NCBI GenBank assembly: GCA_032718475.1
Contig: JAUCBJ010001071.1
Location: 62,001-126,000 of the forward strand
Length of the DNA: 64,000 bases
Source: Nemertoderma westbladi
Lineage: Eukaryota > Xenacoelomorpha > Nemertodermatida > Nemertodermatidae
Direction: 5' to 3'
The notes under the pieces are model-generated. The model was not told the origin of the DNA and searched no databases. It was given only the letters and a program-made list of their open reading frames with translations. Below, one piece after another: positions 31,288 through 42,374 of this stretch. The translations under genes were made by a program, and so were the position numbers. Numbering within the stretch: the first letter of the stretch is position 1; each line of letters starts with the position of its first letter.

Positions 31288-34200
31288 GTAGTAGTAAAAA
31301 GGGATAAATATTGTGCGGAGGTCGATTTCTTGTCAGTCTCAAAGAAACCTCACAGTAGTAGTAAAAAGGGATAAATGTGCGGAGGTCGATTTCTTGTCAG
31401 TCTCAAAGAAACCTCACAGTAGTAGTAAAAAGGGATAAATGTGCGGAGGTCGATTTCTTGTCAGTCTCAAAGAAACCTCACAGTAGTAGTAAAAAGGGAT
31501 AAATGTGCGGAGGTCGATTTCTTGTCAGTCTCAAAGAAACCTCACAGTAGTAGTAAAAAGGGATAAATGTATGGAGGTCGATTTCTTGTCAGTCTCAAAG
31601 AAACCTCACAGTAGTAGTAAAAAGGGATAAATGTGCGGAGGTCGATTTCTTGTCAGTCTCAAAGAAACCTCACAGTAGTAGTAAAAAGGGATAAATGTGC
31701 GGAGGTCGATTTCTTGTCAGTCTCAAAGAAACCTCACAGTAGTAGTAAAAAGGGATAAATGTGCGGAGGTCGATTTCTTGTCAGTCACAAAGAAACCTCA
31801 CAGTAGTAGTAAAAAGGGATAAATGTGCGGAGGTCGATTTCTTGTCAGTCTCAAAGAAACCTCACAGTAGTAGTAAAAAGGGATAAATGTGCGGAGGTCG
31901 ATTTCTTGTCAGTCTCAAAGAAACCTCACAGTAGTAGTAAAAAGGGATAAATGTGCGGAGGTCGATTTCTTGTCAGTCTCAAAGAAACCTCACAGTAGTA
32001 GTAAAAAGGGATAAATGTGCGGAGGTCGATTTCTTGTCAGTCTCAAAGAAACCTCACAGTAGTAGTAAAAAGGGATAAATGTGCGGAGGTCGATTTCTTG
32101 TCAGTCTCAAAGAAACCTCACAGTAGTAGTAAAAAGGGATAAATGTGCGGAGGTCGATTTCTTGTCAGTCTCAAAGAAACCTCACAGTAGTAGTAAAAAG
32201 GGATAAATGTGCGGAGGTCGATTTCTTGTCAGTCTCAAAGAAACCTCACAGTAGTAGTAAAAAGGGATAAATGTGCGGAGGTCGATTTCTTGTCAGTCTC
32301 AAAGAAACCTCACAGTAGTAGTAAAAAGGGATAAATGTGCGGAGGTCGATTTCTTGTCAGTCTCAAAGAAACCTCACAGTAGTAGTAAAAAGGGATAAAT
32401 GTGCGGATGTCGATTTCTTGTCAGTCTCAAAGAAACCTCACAGTAGTAGTAAAAAGGGATAAATGTGCGGAGGTCGATTTCTTGTCAGTCTCAAAGAAAC
32501 CTCACAGTAGTAGTAAAAAGGGATAAATGTGCGGAGGTCGATTTCTTGTCAGTCTCAAAGAAACCTCACAGTAGTAGTAAAAAGGGATAAATGTGCGGAG
32601 GTCGATTTCTTGTCAGTCACAAAGAAACCTCACAGTAGTAGTATAAGGGATAAATGTGTGGAGGTCGATTTCTTGTCAGTCACAAAGAAACCTCACAGTA
32701 GTAGTAAAAAGGGATAAATGTGCGGAGGTCGATTTCTTGTCAGTCACAAAGAAACCTCACAGTAGTAGTAAAAAGGGATAAATGTGCGGAGGTCGATTTC
32801 TTGTCAGTCACAAAGAAACCTCACAGTAGTAGTAAAAAGGGATAAATGTGCGGAGGTCGATTTCTTGTCAGTCTCAAAGAAACCTCACAGTAGTAGTAAA
32901 AAGGGATAAATGTATGGAGGTCGATTTCTTGTCAGTCTCAAAGAAACCTCACAGTAGTAGTAAAAAGGGATAAATGTGCGGAGGTCGATTTCTTGTCAGT
33001 CTCAAAGAAACCTCACAGTAGTAGTAAAAAGGGATAAATGTGCGGAGGTCGATTTCTTGTCAGTCTCAAAGAAACCTCACAGTAGTAGTAAAAAGGGATA
33101 AATGTGCGGAGGTCGATTTCTTGTCAGTCACAAAGAAACCTCACAGTAGTAGTAAAAAGGGATAAATGTGCGGAGGTCGATTTCTTGTCAGTCTCAAAGA
33201 AACCTCACAGTAGTAGTAAAAAGGGATAAATGTGCGGAGGTCGATTTCTTGTCAGTCTCAAAGAAACCTCACAGTAGTAGTAAAAAGGGATAAATGTGCG
33301 GAGGTCGATTTCTTGTCAGTCTCAAAGAAACCTCACAGTAGTAGTAAAAAGGGATAAATGTGCGGAGGTCGATTTCTTGTCAGTCTCAAAGAAACCTCAC
33401 AGTAGTAGTAAAAAGGGATAAATGTGCGGAGGTCGATTTCTTGTCAGTCTCAAAGAAACCTCACAGTAGTAGTAAAAAGGGATAAATGTGCGGAGGTCGA
33501 TTTCTTGTCAGTCTCAAAGAAACCTCACAGTAGTAGTAAAAAGGGATAAATGTGCGGAGGTCGATTTCTTGTCAGTCTCAAAGAAACCTCACAGTAGTAG
33601 TAAAAAGGGATAAATGTGCGGAGGTCGATTTCTTGTCAGTCTCAAAGAAACCTCACAGTAGTAGTAAAAAGGGATAAATGTGCGGAGGTCGATTTCTTGT
33701 CAGTCTCAAAGAAACCTCACAGTAGTAGTAAAAAGGGATAAATGTGCGGAGGTCGATTTCTTGTCAGTCTCAAAGAAACCTCACAGTAGTAGTAAAAAGG
33801 GATAAATGTGCGGAGGTCGATTTCTTGTCAGTCTCAAAGAAACCTCACAGTAGTAGTAAAAAGGGATAAATGTGCGGAGGTCGATTTCTTGTCAGTCTCA
33901 AAGAAACCTCACAGTAGTAGTAAAAAGGGATAAATGTGCGGAGGTCGATTTCTTGTCAGTCTCAAAGAAACCTCACAGTAGTAGTAAAAAGGGATAAATG
34001 TGCGGAGGTCGATTTCTTGTCAGTCTCAAAGAAACCTCACAGTAGTAGTAAAAAGGGATAAATGTGCGGAGGTCGATTTCTTGTCAGTCTCAAAGAAACC
34101 TCACAGTAGTAGTAAAAAGGGATAAATGTGCGGAGGTCGATTTCTTGTCAGTCTCAAAGAAACCTCACAGTAGTAGTAAAAAGGGATAAATGTATGGAGG

Positions 34201-36111
34201 TCGATTTCTTGTCAGTCTCAAAGAAACCTCACAGTAGTAGTAAAAAGGGATAAATGTGCGGAGGTCGATTTCTTGTCAGTCTCAAAGAAACCTCACAGTA
34301 GTAGTAAAAAGGGATAAATGTGCGGAGGTCGATTTCTTGTCAGTCTCAAAGAAACCTCACAGTAGTAGTAAAAAGGGATAAATGTGCGGAGGTCGATTTC
34401 TTGTCAGTCTCAAAGAAACCTCACAGTAGTAGTAAAAAGGGATAAATGTGCGGAGGTCGATTTCTTGTCAGTCTCAAAGAAACCTCACAGTAGTAGTAAA
34501 AAGGGATAAATGTGCGGAGGTCGATTTCTTGTCAGTCTCAAAGATACCTCACAGTAGTAGTAAAAAGGGATAAATGTGCGGAGGTCGATTTCTTGTCAGT
34601 CTCAAAGATACCTCACAGTAGTAGTAAAAAGGGATAAATGTGCGGAGGTCGATTTCTTGTCAGTCACAAAGAAACCTCACAGTAGTAGTAAAAAGGGATA
34701 AATGTGCGGACGTCGATTTCTTGTCAGTCTCAAAGAAACCTCACAGTAGTAGTAAAAAGGGATAAATGTGCGGAGGTCGATTTCTTGTCAGTCTCAAAGA
34801 AACCTCACAGTAGTAGTAAAAAGGGATAAATGTGCGGAGGTCGATTTCTTGTCAGTCTCAAAGAACCCTCACAGTAGTAGTAAAAAGGGATAAATGTGCG
34901 GTGGTCGATTTCTTGTCAGTCTCAAAGAAACCTCACAGTAGTAGTAAAAAGGGATAAATGTGCGGAGGTCGATTTCTTGTCAGCCACAAAGAAACCTCAC
35001 AGTAGTAGTAAAAAGGGATAAATGTGCGGAGGTCGATTTCTTGTCAGTCTCAAAGAAACCTCACAGTAGTAGTAAAAAGGGATAAATGTGCGGAGGTCGA
35101 TTTCTTGTCAGTCTCAAAGAAACCTCACAGTAGTAGTAAAAAGGGATAAATGTGCGGAGGTCGATTTCTTGTCAGTCTCAAAGAAACCTCACAGTAGTAG
35201 TAAAAAGGGATAAATGTGCGGAGGTCGATTTCTTGTCAGTCTCAAAGAAACCTCACAGTAGTAGTAAAAAGGGATAAATGTGCGGAGGTCCATTTCTTGT
35301 CAGTCTCAAAGAAACCTCACAGTAGTAGTAAAAAGGGATAAATGTGCGGAGGTCGATTTCTTGTCAGTCTCAAAGAAACCTCACAGTAGTAGTAAAAAGG
35401 GATAAATGTGCGGAGGTCCATTTCTTGTCAGTCTCAAAGATACCTCACAGTAGTAGTAAAAAGGGATAAATGTGCGGAGGTCGATTTCTTGTCAGTCTCA
35501 AAGAAACCTCACAGTAGTAGTAAAAAGGGATAAATGTGCGGAGGTCGATTTCTTGTCAGTCTCAAAGAAACCTCACAGTAGTAGTAAAAAGGGATAAATG
35601 TGCGGAGGTCGATTTCTTGTCAGTCTCAAAGAAACCTCACAGTAGTAGTAAAAAGGGATAAATGTGCGGAGGTCGATTTCTTGTCAGTCTCAAAGAAACC
35701 TCACAGTAGTAGTAAAAAGGGATAAATGTGTGGAGGTCGATTTCTTGTCAGTCTCAAAGAAACCTCACAGTAGTAGTAAAAAGGGATAAATGTGTGGAGG
35801 TCGATTTCTTGTCAGTCTCAAAGAAACCTCACAGTAGTAGTAAAAAGGGATAAATGTGTGGAGGTCGATTTCTTGTCAGTCTCAAAGAAACCTCACAGTA
35901 GTAGTAAAAAGGGATAAATGTGTGGAGGTCGATTTCTTGTCAGTCTCAAAGAAACCTCACAGTAGTAGTAAAAGGGGATAAATGTGTGGAGGTCGATTTC
36001 TTGTCAGTCTCAAAGAAACCTCACAGTAGTAGTAAAAAGGGATAAATGTGCGGAGGTCGATTTCTTGTCAGTCTCAAAGAAACCTCACAGTAGTAGTAAA
36101 AAGGGATAAAT
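31288..36111 (+). repeat. 64-bp minisatellite array A (about 75 copies)
   Basis: Consensus starts GTAGTAGTAAAAAGGGATAA and continues through GTCGATTTCTTGTCAGTCTC to CCTCACA, period 64 bp. Variants include GTATGG or GTGTGG for GTGCGG, CACAAAG for CTCAAAG and a GCGGTGG unit near 34900. A run of GTGTGG units occupies 35730-35990. The first unit has an extra ATT (ATATTGTGCGG). No conserved spacer/repeat split, so it is not CRISPR. No gene inside. Confidence 0.97.
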
Positions 36112-36349
36112 GCGGCCACCAACTATCCCAGGTTAAAGTTTACTCCTTATAATGCATGTGGAGCTACTTCAATATATATTAAGCAAATAATAGGTTCAAA
36201 GGTCAAAGGTCATTGTAGATAAACAAATAATAGGTTCTCACACGCTGATCAAAGGTCATTGTAGATAAAAAATGAGAATGTATGAGTAGGCTTTGGTTTG
36301 GAAACCAAGGTATTGAAACCTCCTCAATATATGATTTATATTGATATTC

Positions 36350-36372
36350 AAGTGCTCATGCCATGAGCACTT
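36350..36372. repeat. 11-bp near-perfect palindrome (unit B)
   Basis: AAGTGCTCATG and CATGAGCACTT are separated by one C. It lies in a segment of about 70 bp present in B and C (45647-45669) but absent from A, where the flanks meet directly at 19382-19390. Confidence 0.85.
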
Positions 36373-36419
36373 TACCAACGGTCAAGAGGTTTTGAAAGTT
36401 AATTAAAGTAATTTTTATA

Positions 36420-37354
36420 ATGACTTGCATTCTATATAGTTTAATCCTGGGATCAAAGGTTAATGTACTTTCAGAAAACAACATTGATCAAGCAATAGAG
36501 TCTAAAAAAACTAAAACAACTACATGGGTTCAAGAAATGGAAGGTAGAGAGTCAGGGTTGATATTTAATGGAATCACTGAAGCTAAATCAAAATTATCTG
36601 TTTTTTCAAATATGGGTGGGTCTAGTTTTATAAAACTACCTTTTAGATCAACCTATATTGTCAATGTGAAGAATGATGATGAAAAATGTTTCCTATGGAG
36701 CATATTAGCACACATCCAACCCAAATCAGAACATAGATATCGAGTTACTAAGTATAAACCATTTGGAAATATCCTAAATATGAAAGGTATAGATTACCCA
36801 GTCTCTTTAAAGTCAATTAACAAAAACAAAACAATTATGCTATTAATGTATTTTGTATTGAAGATAAGAAAGCTCTTCTTCCCCTTCGTATTAGTAATTT
36901 CAGAGATAGAGAGCAGATAGACTTGTTGCTTCTTACAGATGGTAAGAAACAACATTATACTTTGATTACAAAATTTTCATCATTTTTAAATCGCTTCATT
37001 CGAACAAATACATCGCTTACTCGCTCGTTGTGTTACTGTCGGAATTGTCTGAGAAGTTTCTTTAAAACAGAAGGTCTACAAAAGCATGAAGAATTATGTT
37101 ATGGGAATAAATCAGCAAAAATCATCATGCCTATAAAAATCAAAAATAATATTCTAAAATTCGAAAAGTATTGGTATAAGTCAAAGCTACCTTTTGTTAT
37201 TGTTGCAGACTTTGAAAGCATAAATGTACCAATGAACCAGATTGATCTATTATGCAAACAAATTCCTTACCAGACTGACAAAAAATTTCAAACTGCAGTA
37301 AAATTTCAACTACTTTTTTACACCAATTTATCACAAATTATCATATTCACCTAA
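36420..37354 (+). pseudogene. Polinton-type PolB N-terminal fragment (unit B)
   Basis: Frames 36420-36920 and 36923-37354. The same motifs as in unit A: GSSFIKLP, KNDDEKCFLW, SLCYCRNCLRSFFKTEGLQ and an intact FVIVADFESI Exo I motif. The N-terminal 110 residues of copy A are missing, so the first 15 codons read leader sequence fused to LSENNIDQ. A 7-nt deletion near 36820 (NKFEKQNN becomes NKNKTI) breaks the frame. The palm domain is absent. Confidence 0.75.
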
Positions 37355-37840
37355 TTTTTCACTTAAAAACTGATGGATTCAAATTTTCTGAAAATAGTTC
37401 ATATGTTCTGACTATATGAGCACAATATGATTAGAAGTTCATACAGAGTAGAGTTGCACCAATCCAAATGGTCTGTCCAATATATTTATTGTCTTGCTGT
37501 AACTAAGATTATTTATAAAATTGGTTTACTTAAGAAATCAAAACTAATAGAAAATTTTTATGGCTACTACTATGTGAAAACATGATTAAACCAACTAGTA
37601 TTGATACTACCCAGTTCCTGACATTTGAACAAATGGGGTTGAGAACCCCGAAGTCAGCTTGCATGCATCTACTGTTAGAGAATGCCTATGAGTCTAATCT
37701 TTTGACTGATATATCAAAAGTAGATTATCTAGCAGGCAATGGAGGTAATATGTTCCTTCAAGATGTGCCTGAATTGGAAATGTTTGTTGATGATCGTTAT
37801 GTAATAATAATAATAATAATAATATAATAATATCTAAGAT
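37355..37840 (+). pseudogene. Post-PolB remnant and QFLTFEQMGL segment (unit B)
   Basis: Degenerate polymerase-like sequence to 37581, then an open frame 37582-37827 (QFLTFEQMGLRTPKSACMH, DVPELEMFVDDRY) that runs into an ATA/ATAAT microsatellite at 37800-37830. Matches 22329-22574 in unit A, where a LINE follows instead. Family not recognised. Confidence 0.5.
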
Positions 37841-38899
37841 GTGTATGGGTATCTTCGAGAAGATCAAGTCGTGAGAACCAAAAGTTATATCATGTTAACA
37901 ACTGGAAGGTTTGGGTCTGCCTCTTATATTGTGGAGAAGCTGAGGAGGGAGGCAACACAAACAATCGGTAAGAACTGTGGTGACTTTATACACACAAAAA
38001 TATTAGCCTCTGTACCATTACAATCTCATGGACTGATAATGCAAACAGTGCATAAAATTGAAGGAGAGATGAATGATAAATATATCAAAAACTGGAAAAA
38101 CCTGGAACAAAAAGAACCTATTGCTGTCTTTGTTGCAAAGTTGGATGTATCTGTAATCAAGCTAGATGATCTGCAGGAGCACTTGGCTGAATTTGGTGAG
38201 TACTACAGACATGTGGATGGGGAATATACTCTGTTGACTACACAAAGGACTTTGCTGGAACCCTCGATAGGAAGGCAATAGTCAAACATCTAGTGGAAAC
38301 AAAAGGTTGGAGGTTGGAAGGGACATTTCAAGCAGAATTGGAGGGTGATCAGCTCACAATTTCGGAAAACACTTCATCTGTGGGAAACCATGTGTTGACA
38401 TACATCACATCTTGGGGCGGGAATACAATGAGAGTGAAGCTGTACAACAAAATTGTTTGTCAGTTTCAAGCAGGAGAAGTATTGGAGAATTTTGGAGGGC
38501 ATTTGGCAGACTACGCTGATTGCAGGAACCCTGTCCTTCGGAAATCCTTAGAACATCCATTGATCCAGCAATATGGATGTACAAGAGTTGAGATATCCTT
38601 GTACTCTATGAATTACATATCTAGAGATCTTGGTGCGGAAGTGATGAGAAGTGCATTAGAAAACAGACAGCCATATCAGGGATTATTTGTTCAGCCAAGT
38701 GGGAGGAATCACTGGCTAGCTCTAGCAAAAGAGCTGACAAGGTGTTGTGTCATTGCGTCTAAGACAACAGGAACAATCTACGTAGCTTGGTATGCTCACA
38801 CAAGAACTGGAAAAGTTTCTGGAGTGAAAGTGCAGTGTAAGTTAGATATACAAGAAAATAGACAAAGATTGGAGAAGGCTATATTGTGGAGTTGTTCAG
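37841..38899 (+). pseudogene. Unknown large protein, N-terminal half (unit B copy)
   Basis: Frames 37841-38281 and 38293-38949. Same protein as 27187 onward. Unlike unit A it keeps the segment QPSGRNHWLALAKELTRCC through GTIYVAWYAHTRTGKVSG. It has GGA where A has a stop after VCQFQA. One nucleotide is missing near 38196 (FGEYYRHVD), as in C, which breaks the link to the first part. It is cut at about 38899 by the RT fragment. The 13-bp seed of the unit C satellite is here as a single copy near 38858 (AGACAAAGATTGGAGAA). Confidence 0.5.
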
Positions 38900-39351
38900 G
38901 TTGTTGTTCAGGATTGTTTTTGCAGTTTGCAGTTTCTGAACATACGTGAGCGGGGGACTGAAACAAAGGCCTTGAAGAAGTCAACAAAGATAACATCCAG
39001 ATGCCTGTCTTTCTTTTTTGATAACTCTTCAATTATCCTTCTAAGTGCCAAAATGGGTTCCATGGTCCCACGACCTTTACGGAACCCATTCTGATTTCCA
39101 CGGAGCAGTCTCTCAATGGGATCCCTGATGCGATTTAATAGAATTCTATTGTATAGCTTTGCAGCAATCGAGATCAATGAGATTCCCCTAAAAGAACCAT
39201 AGAGTGTTAGGTTGCCCTTCTTGGGAACTGGCACCAACTTATTTGTTTTCATTTCTTGTGGGACTCTTGTTGTTCTGTACATGTCTACTATGATGGGATA
39301 TATGAGCTTTAAACACTCAGGTATTTTAAAGGGGGTTAATGTTGATGTCCT
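38900..39351 (-). mobile_element. LINE reverse transcriptase fragment in unit B
   Basis: On the minus strand 39282-38908 reads LVPVPKKGNLTLYGSFRGIS, SLISIAAKLYNRILLNRIR, NQNGFRKGRGTMEPILALRR and VIFVDFFKAF: RT motifs 0 to 3 of a LINE clearly different from the one at 22575. No YADD, no endonuclease. It replaces about 118 nt of the host unit (compare 28140-28257), with no tail or target duplication. That looks more like filler DNA at a repaired break than a normal insertion. Confidence 0.8.
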
Positions 39352-40499
39352 GCAAAAACAATACTTTGCTCATCGGAAATACCAACACAGTGTAGGTGAG
39401 TTCAAGCAAGAATTCCATTGGAAGAAATGTTGCCACCAACAGATTTCATAGAATGGACTTGGAGAAAAGAGCCTTGCAAATCATTGGGAACAGCAAAGAT
39501 GCAATGGAAACTACAAGAGGTGCCTGAATACTTGCAAACACATCAGGTATCTTGGTTGTCAACGTGGAAAAGAGCGCAGAGGAACATTGATATTGTAGAT
39601 TATTTAGAATGTGAGAAATGGAGACAAGAGGCACTGCAAAGAAGTGCAAGAAATCGAGAAGAAGTAGCCCTGATACACAAAAGGTTGCTGGAGTACAAGA
39701 AAAGAAAACAACATGAAATGAACAAAAGGAATATGTTTTGAATCTATTGAAGCACACTCCCATAAAAAAAATTTGTGAGTTGGATGGTAAGAAACCATTA
39801 AAAGTAATAGTGCTTGGATTTCGACAAGCAACTGGACCCTACCAAAGATACGAAATGTTGCTTTCAATTGATGATGAAATTTCCAAGATATATTCTAACC
39901 GAGGCTTGGAGTGTGTTTTAGATGAATTGAGAGATGCTTTTCACAGAGCCCAAGAGCAAACTACAAGAGAAAATTATTTTTTGGTTGACGGAGCGCTGGA
40001 AATTGAAATTCAAGCACCCAAACAGTTCAATAATGAGCAGCAGCAGTTAATCATTTGGTATCCAATTAAATTATTGAGAAGCCCAATTGAAGGCGAACAA
40101 CAAAATATACAAGAAATATTGAAGAAAGTCGAAAATGAATATGAGAAGGCCAAGTCCATGTGTTTGGTTGAATATCATGCAAAGGAAAAGAGGAGTGTGA
40201 GAAAAGTGCTTGAATTGGAAGAAGGTGAGTATAAATGTATAGCATATTGGAACCAGAGCTATAGAGGAAAAGTGCGTCATATATTATACTTGCAGGATAA
40301 AGCTGGTGAATCGGCAAGACCAGTGTATGGCTATTTCTCGCAGAAAGAAGTTGAGGAAATGCATTGTGATTTGTCCACAGTATTATCTCCATTGCTAGTG
40401 AAAGTTGGAAGAACAAAGACAACACCACAGAAGAACAAGGATAGAATCATCACTTTAGCCCACACTCTGCTTAGCACAACAACCATGTCAGAGCCCTAG
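39352..40499 (+). pseudogene. Unknown large protein, C-terminal half (unit B copy)
   Basis: Frame 39418-39741 (PPTDFIEWTWRKEPCKSLG through the basic KKRKQHEMNKRNMF) and frame 39738-40499 (253 residues). The second is unbroken: LGFRQATGPYQRYEMLLSI, a Glu-rich coiled coil with QQNIQEILKKVENEYEKAK and a tail GKVRHILYLQDKAGES. Unit A has a 1-nt deletion in this piece, so B is the best copy of the C-terminus. Expression is not shown. Confidence 0.5.
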
Positions 40500-40607
40500 G
40501 ATTAGCACAACAACCGTGTCAGAGCCCTAGGTTTAGCACAACAACCGTGTCAGAGCCCTAGGTTTAGCACGACAACCGTGTCAAAGCCCTAGGTTTAGCA
40601 CGACAGT
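40473..40607 (+). repeat. 31-bp tandem repeat, 4 units (unit B)
   Basis: Copy of 29377-29512 with one A for G difference in the fourth unit. Confidence 0.9.
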
Positions 40608-41106
40608 GATAATTGTATACTCAACTTATGTACAGTAGGCCTACATAAACTGAAACTGAGAACAATTTTGCCTATTAAATAAAAGTGGTGCATACTGCAC
40701 ATATATGCAACAGACACCATCTGATGAAGAAAGCAATATAGTCCGATTCAAAAAATGCATAAAGAGTGTTTTGTATTACGAGTGGTAAGGCGACCTTTCT
40801 ATATGGTTTGGGGGATACGGTTGGTATATGGCAGTTGGGGGGAAAAGGTCATGTTATGGCGGGGAAAGTATTTTGACCACCAAAAATGGTATTTTGCAAA
40901 CACAAAATCTTAGCAGGTTAAATATTTGGGCAACTATGCATTACATAGATGCATGCGAAAACGTTACGAAAAAATGGCAAGAAAGAGACCCAATAAAGCC
41001 TGGCAAAATGCAGAGAAATGTCGAAAATGTTGCTAAAAAGTGCTAAATTTTGAAAAATGCCAAATCAAACCCCCCAAACCATTGCAAAATACTGAAAAAT
41101 TCTGAA
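40608..41106 (+). other. Non-coding stretch after the unknown protein (unit B)
   Basis: Nearly identical to 29513-30018, apart from loss of one 10-bp TATAGTCC duplicate present at 29641. No gene seen. Confidence 0.6.
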
Positions 41107-41303
41107 CATTTTCCCCCAAATCATGCGTTTTAGAGGCTTTTTGCCAAGCGTCGGACTTGGCAAAAGTGACATTTTCCCCCAAATCATGCGTTTTAGAGGC
41201 TTTTTGCCAAGCAACGGACTTGGCAAAAGAGACATTTTCCCCCAAATCATGCATTTTAGAGGCTTTTTGCCAAGCGTCGGACTTGGCAAAAGGACATTTT
41301 CCC
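41107..41303 (+). repeat. 63-bp tandem repeat x3 with internal hairpin (unit B)
   Basis: Copy of 30019-30215. Each unit has the TTTGCCAAG / CTTGGCAAA stem. Confidence 0.9.
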
Positions 41304-41555
41304 TGAAACACCCGTTTCAGTATAGAGGCGCCCTACGCCTCTGAGTTCCGTTTTTCTCTGTATTTCTGTGCAGTTTCGAAAAGCGGAGTAAGTTTACAAC
41401 ATAACGAGAATGCCAAATCAAACCCCCAAACCATTGCAACATACTGAAAAATGATGAAAATGATGTGCAAAAGGGACATTTCCCCCAAAAACACGCGTTT
41501 GTAATTGATTTTGATTTGATTTATATTATAGTATTATATTTGTATTTGATTTTCA

Positions 41556-42354
41556 TTACAGAAAAGCCAGAAAGCCTTGTATGAAGTTTCGGAGATTTTG
41601 CATGGCGTCCTCGATGCTGACCATCTGAAACCGTTGGTGCTGATTATAGTGGTCGGTACAGACTCCAAGGATTCCAACTTCCAGCGTTCTTGCGTAGGGA
41701 GTTCTCTTTATGGTTGTTATAATCCCCGCCACCTCCCACTCGTAGAAGTCACGCACCGCGGACGGATCCTGTGCTCTTTTGGGGCCACATGTGCTGGTAG
41801 ACAACTTGGTATTCTGGGGTTGGGACACGTGGACGTAGTTGACTGCAGTCGGGGAGGGAAACCCTTCCTGTGCTCCGTGATTTTTCTGGTTGTATTGGTC
41901 TGAAAGGAGAAAGTAGGAATTTTGCTATACCTCAACCTCCGAAGAAATTTTTGCCTATTTTTATGGACACACGTGAAAACACTCTTCATTTTATTCTCAT
42001 TTTTGAATGTACCTTTATTGCAGCTCTGAAGCCATCAAACAATGAATATAGTCCCGTGTCAAGGACGAATAATAGGCCTACGTCAATCGAATATCCTTTT
42101 TCAACCTATCAAAAAAAATAACTTTACTATAAAGAGATTTGAAAAGATTGTTGCCGAAATCCAAAGGGTGGCTTACCGTGAACAACGATGTCATTTTCGT
42201 CTTGCTGTAACACGACGACTGTTCCTATATCCATGTGCGCCGACCCTGTTCCAAATTTGAAGAAAAATTTCAGATTCTGGGCTTCATGCAGGATCTTTTT
42301 TGTTGCTCCGTAGCTGTCGAACGAACTCGAAAAGGCAGCTCTTACCACCAACAC
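41556..42354 (-). pseudogene. Two-exon gene fragment (unit B copy)
   Basis: Duplicate of 30468-31266 with two or three single-base differences, one of them in the ARTLEVG codons. The GT donor, pyrimidine tract and AG acceptor are unchanged, and the exons stay open. As in A, it is cut at the 5' end by the satellite. Confidence 0.5.
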
Positions 42355-42374
42355 GTTTTTTTTTTATTGTGAGG

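Larger units (their letters stand above)
19341..36111 (+). repeat. Tandem unit A (Polinton-like fragment array)
   Basis: First of three tandem copies. Order: PolB fragment, small fragment, unknown large protein, 31-bp repeats, 63-bp repeats, exon pair, 64-bp satellite. It carries two insertions not in B or C: Merlin (19576-20979) and a LINE (about 22575-27180). Its second half (from about 28400) is nearly identical to unit B, while its first half differs from B by several percent. Compared with B it lacks about 125 bp near 28040. Confidence 0.8.

Noticed and set aside
32529-32717. 62-residue frame inside the 64-bp satellite
   Set aside because: Produced by three variant units in a row; no coding evidence.
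31288-36111. CRISPR-like array (regular repeats)
   Set aside because: The 64-bp units repeat head to tail along their whole length with no unique spacers, no cas genes, and in a clearly eukaryotic setting. It is a minisatellite.
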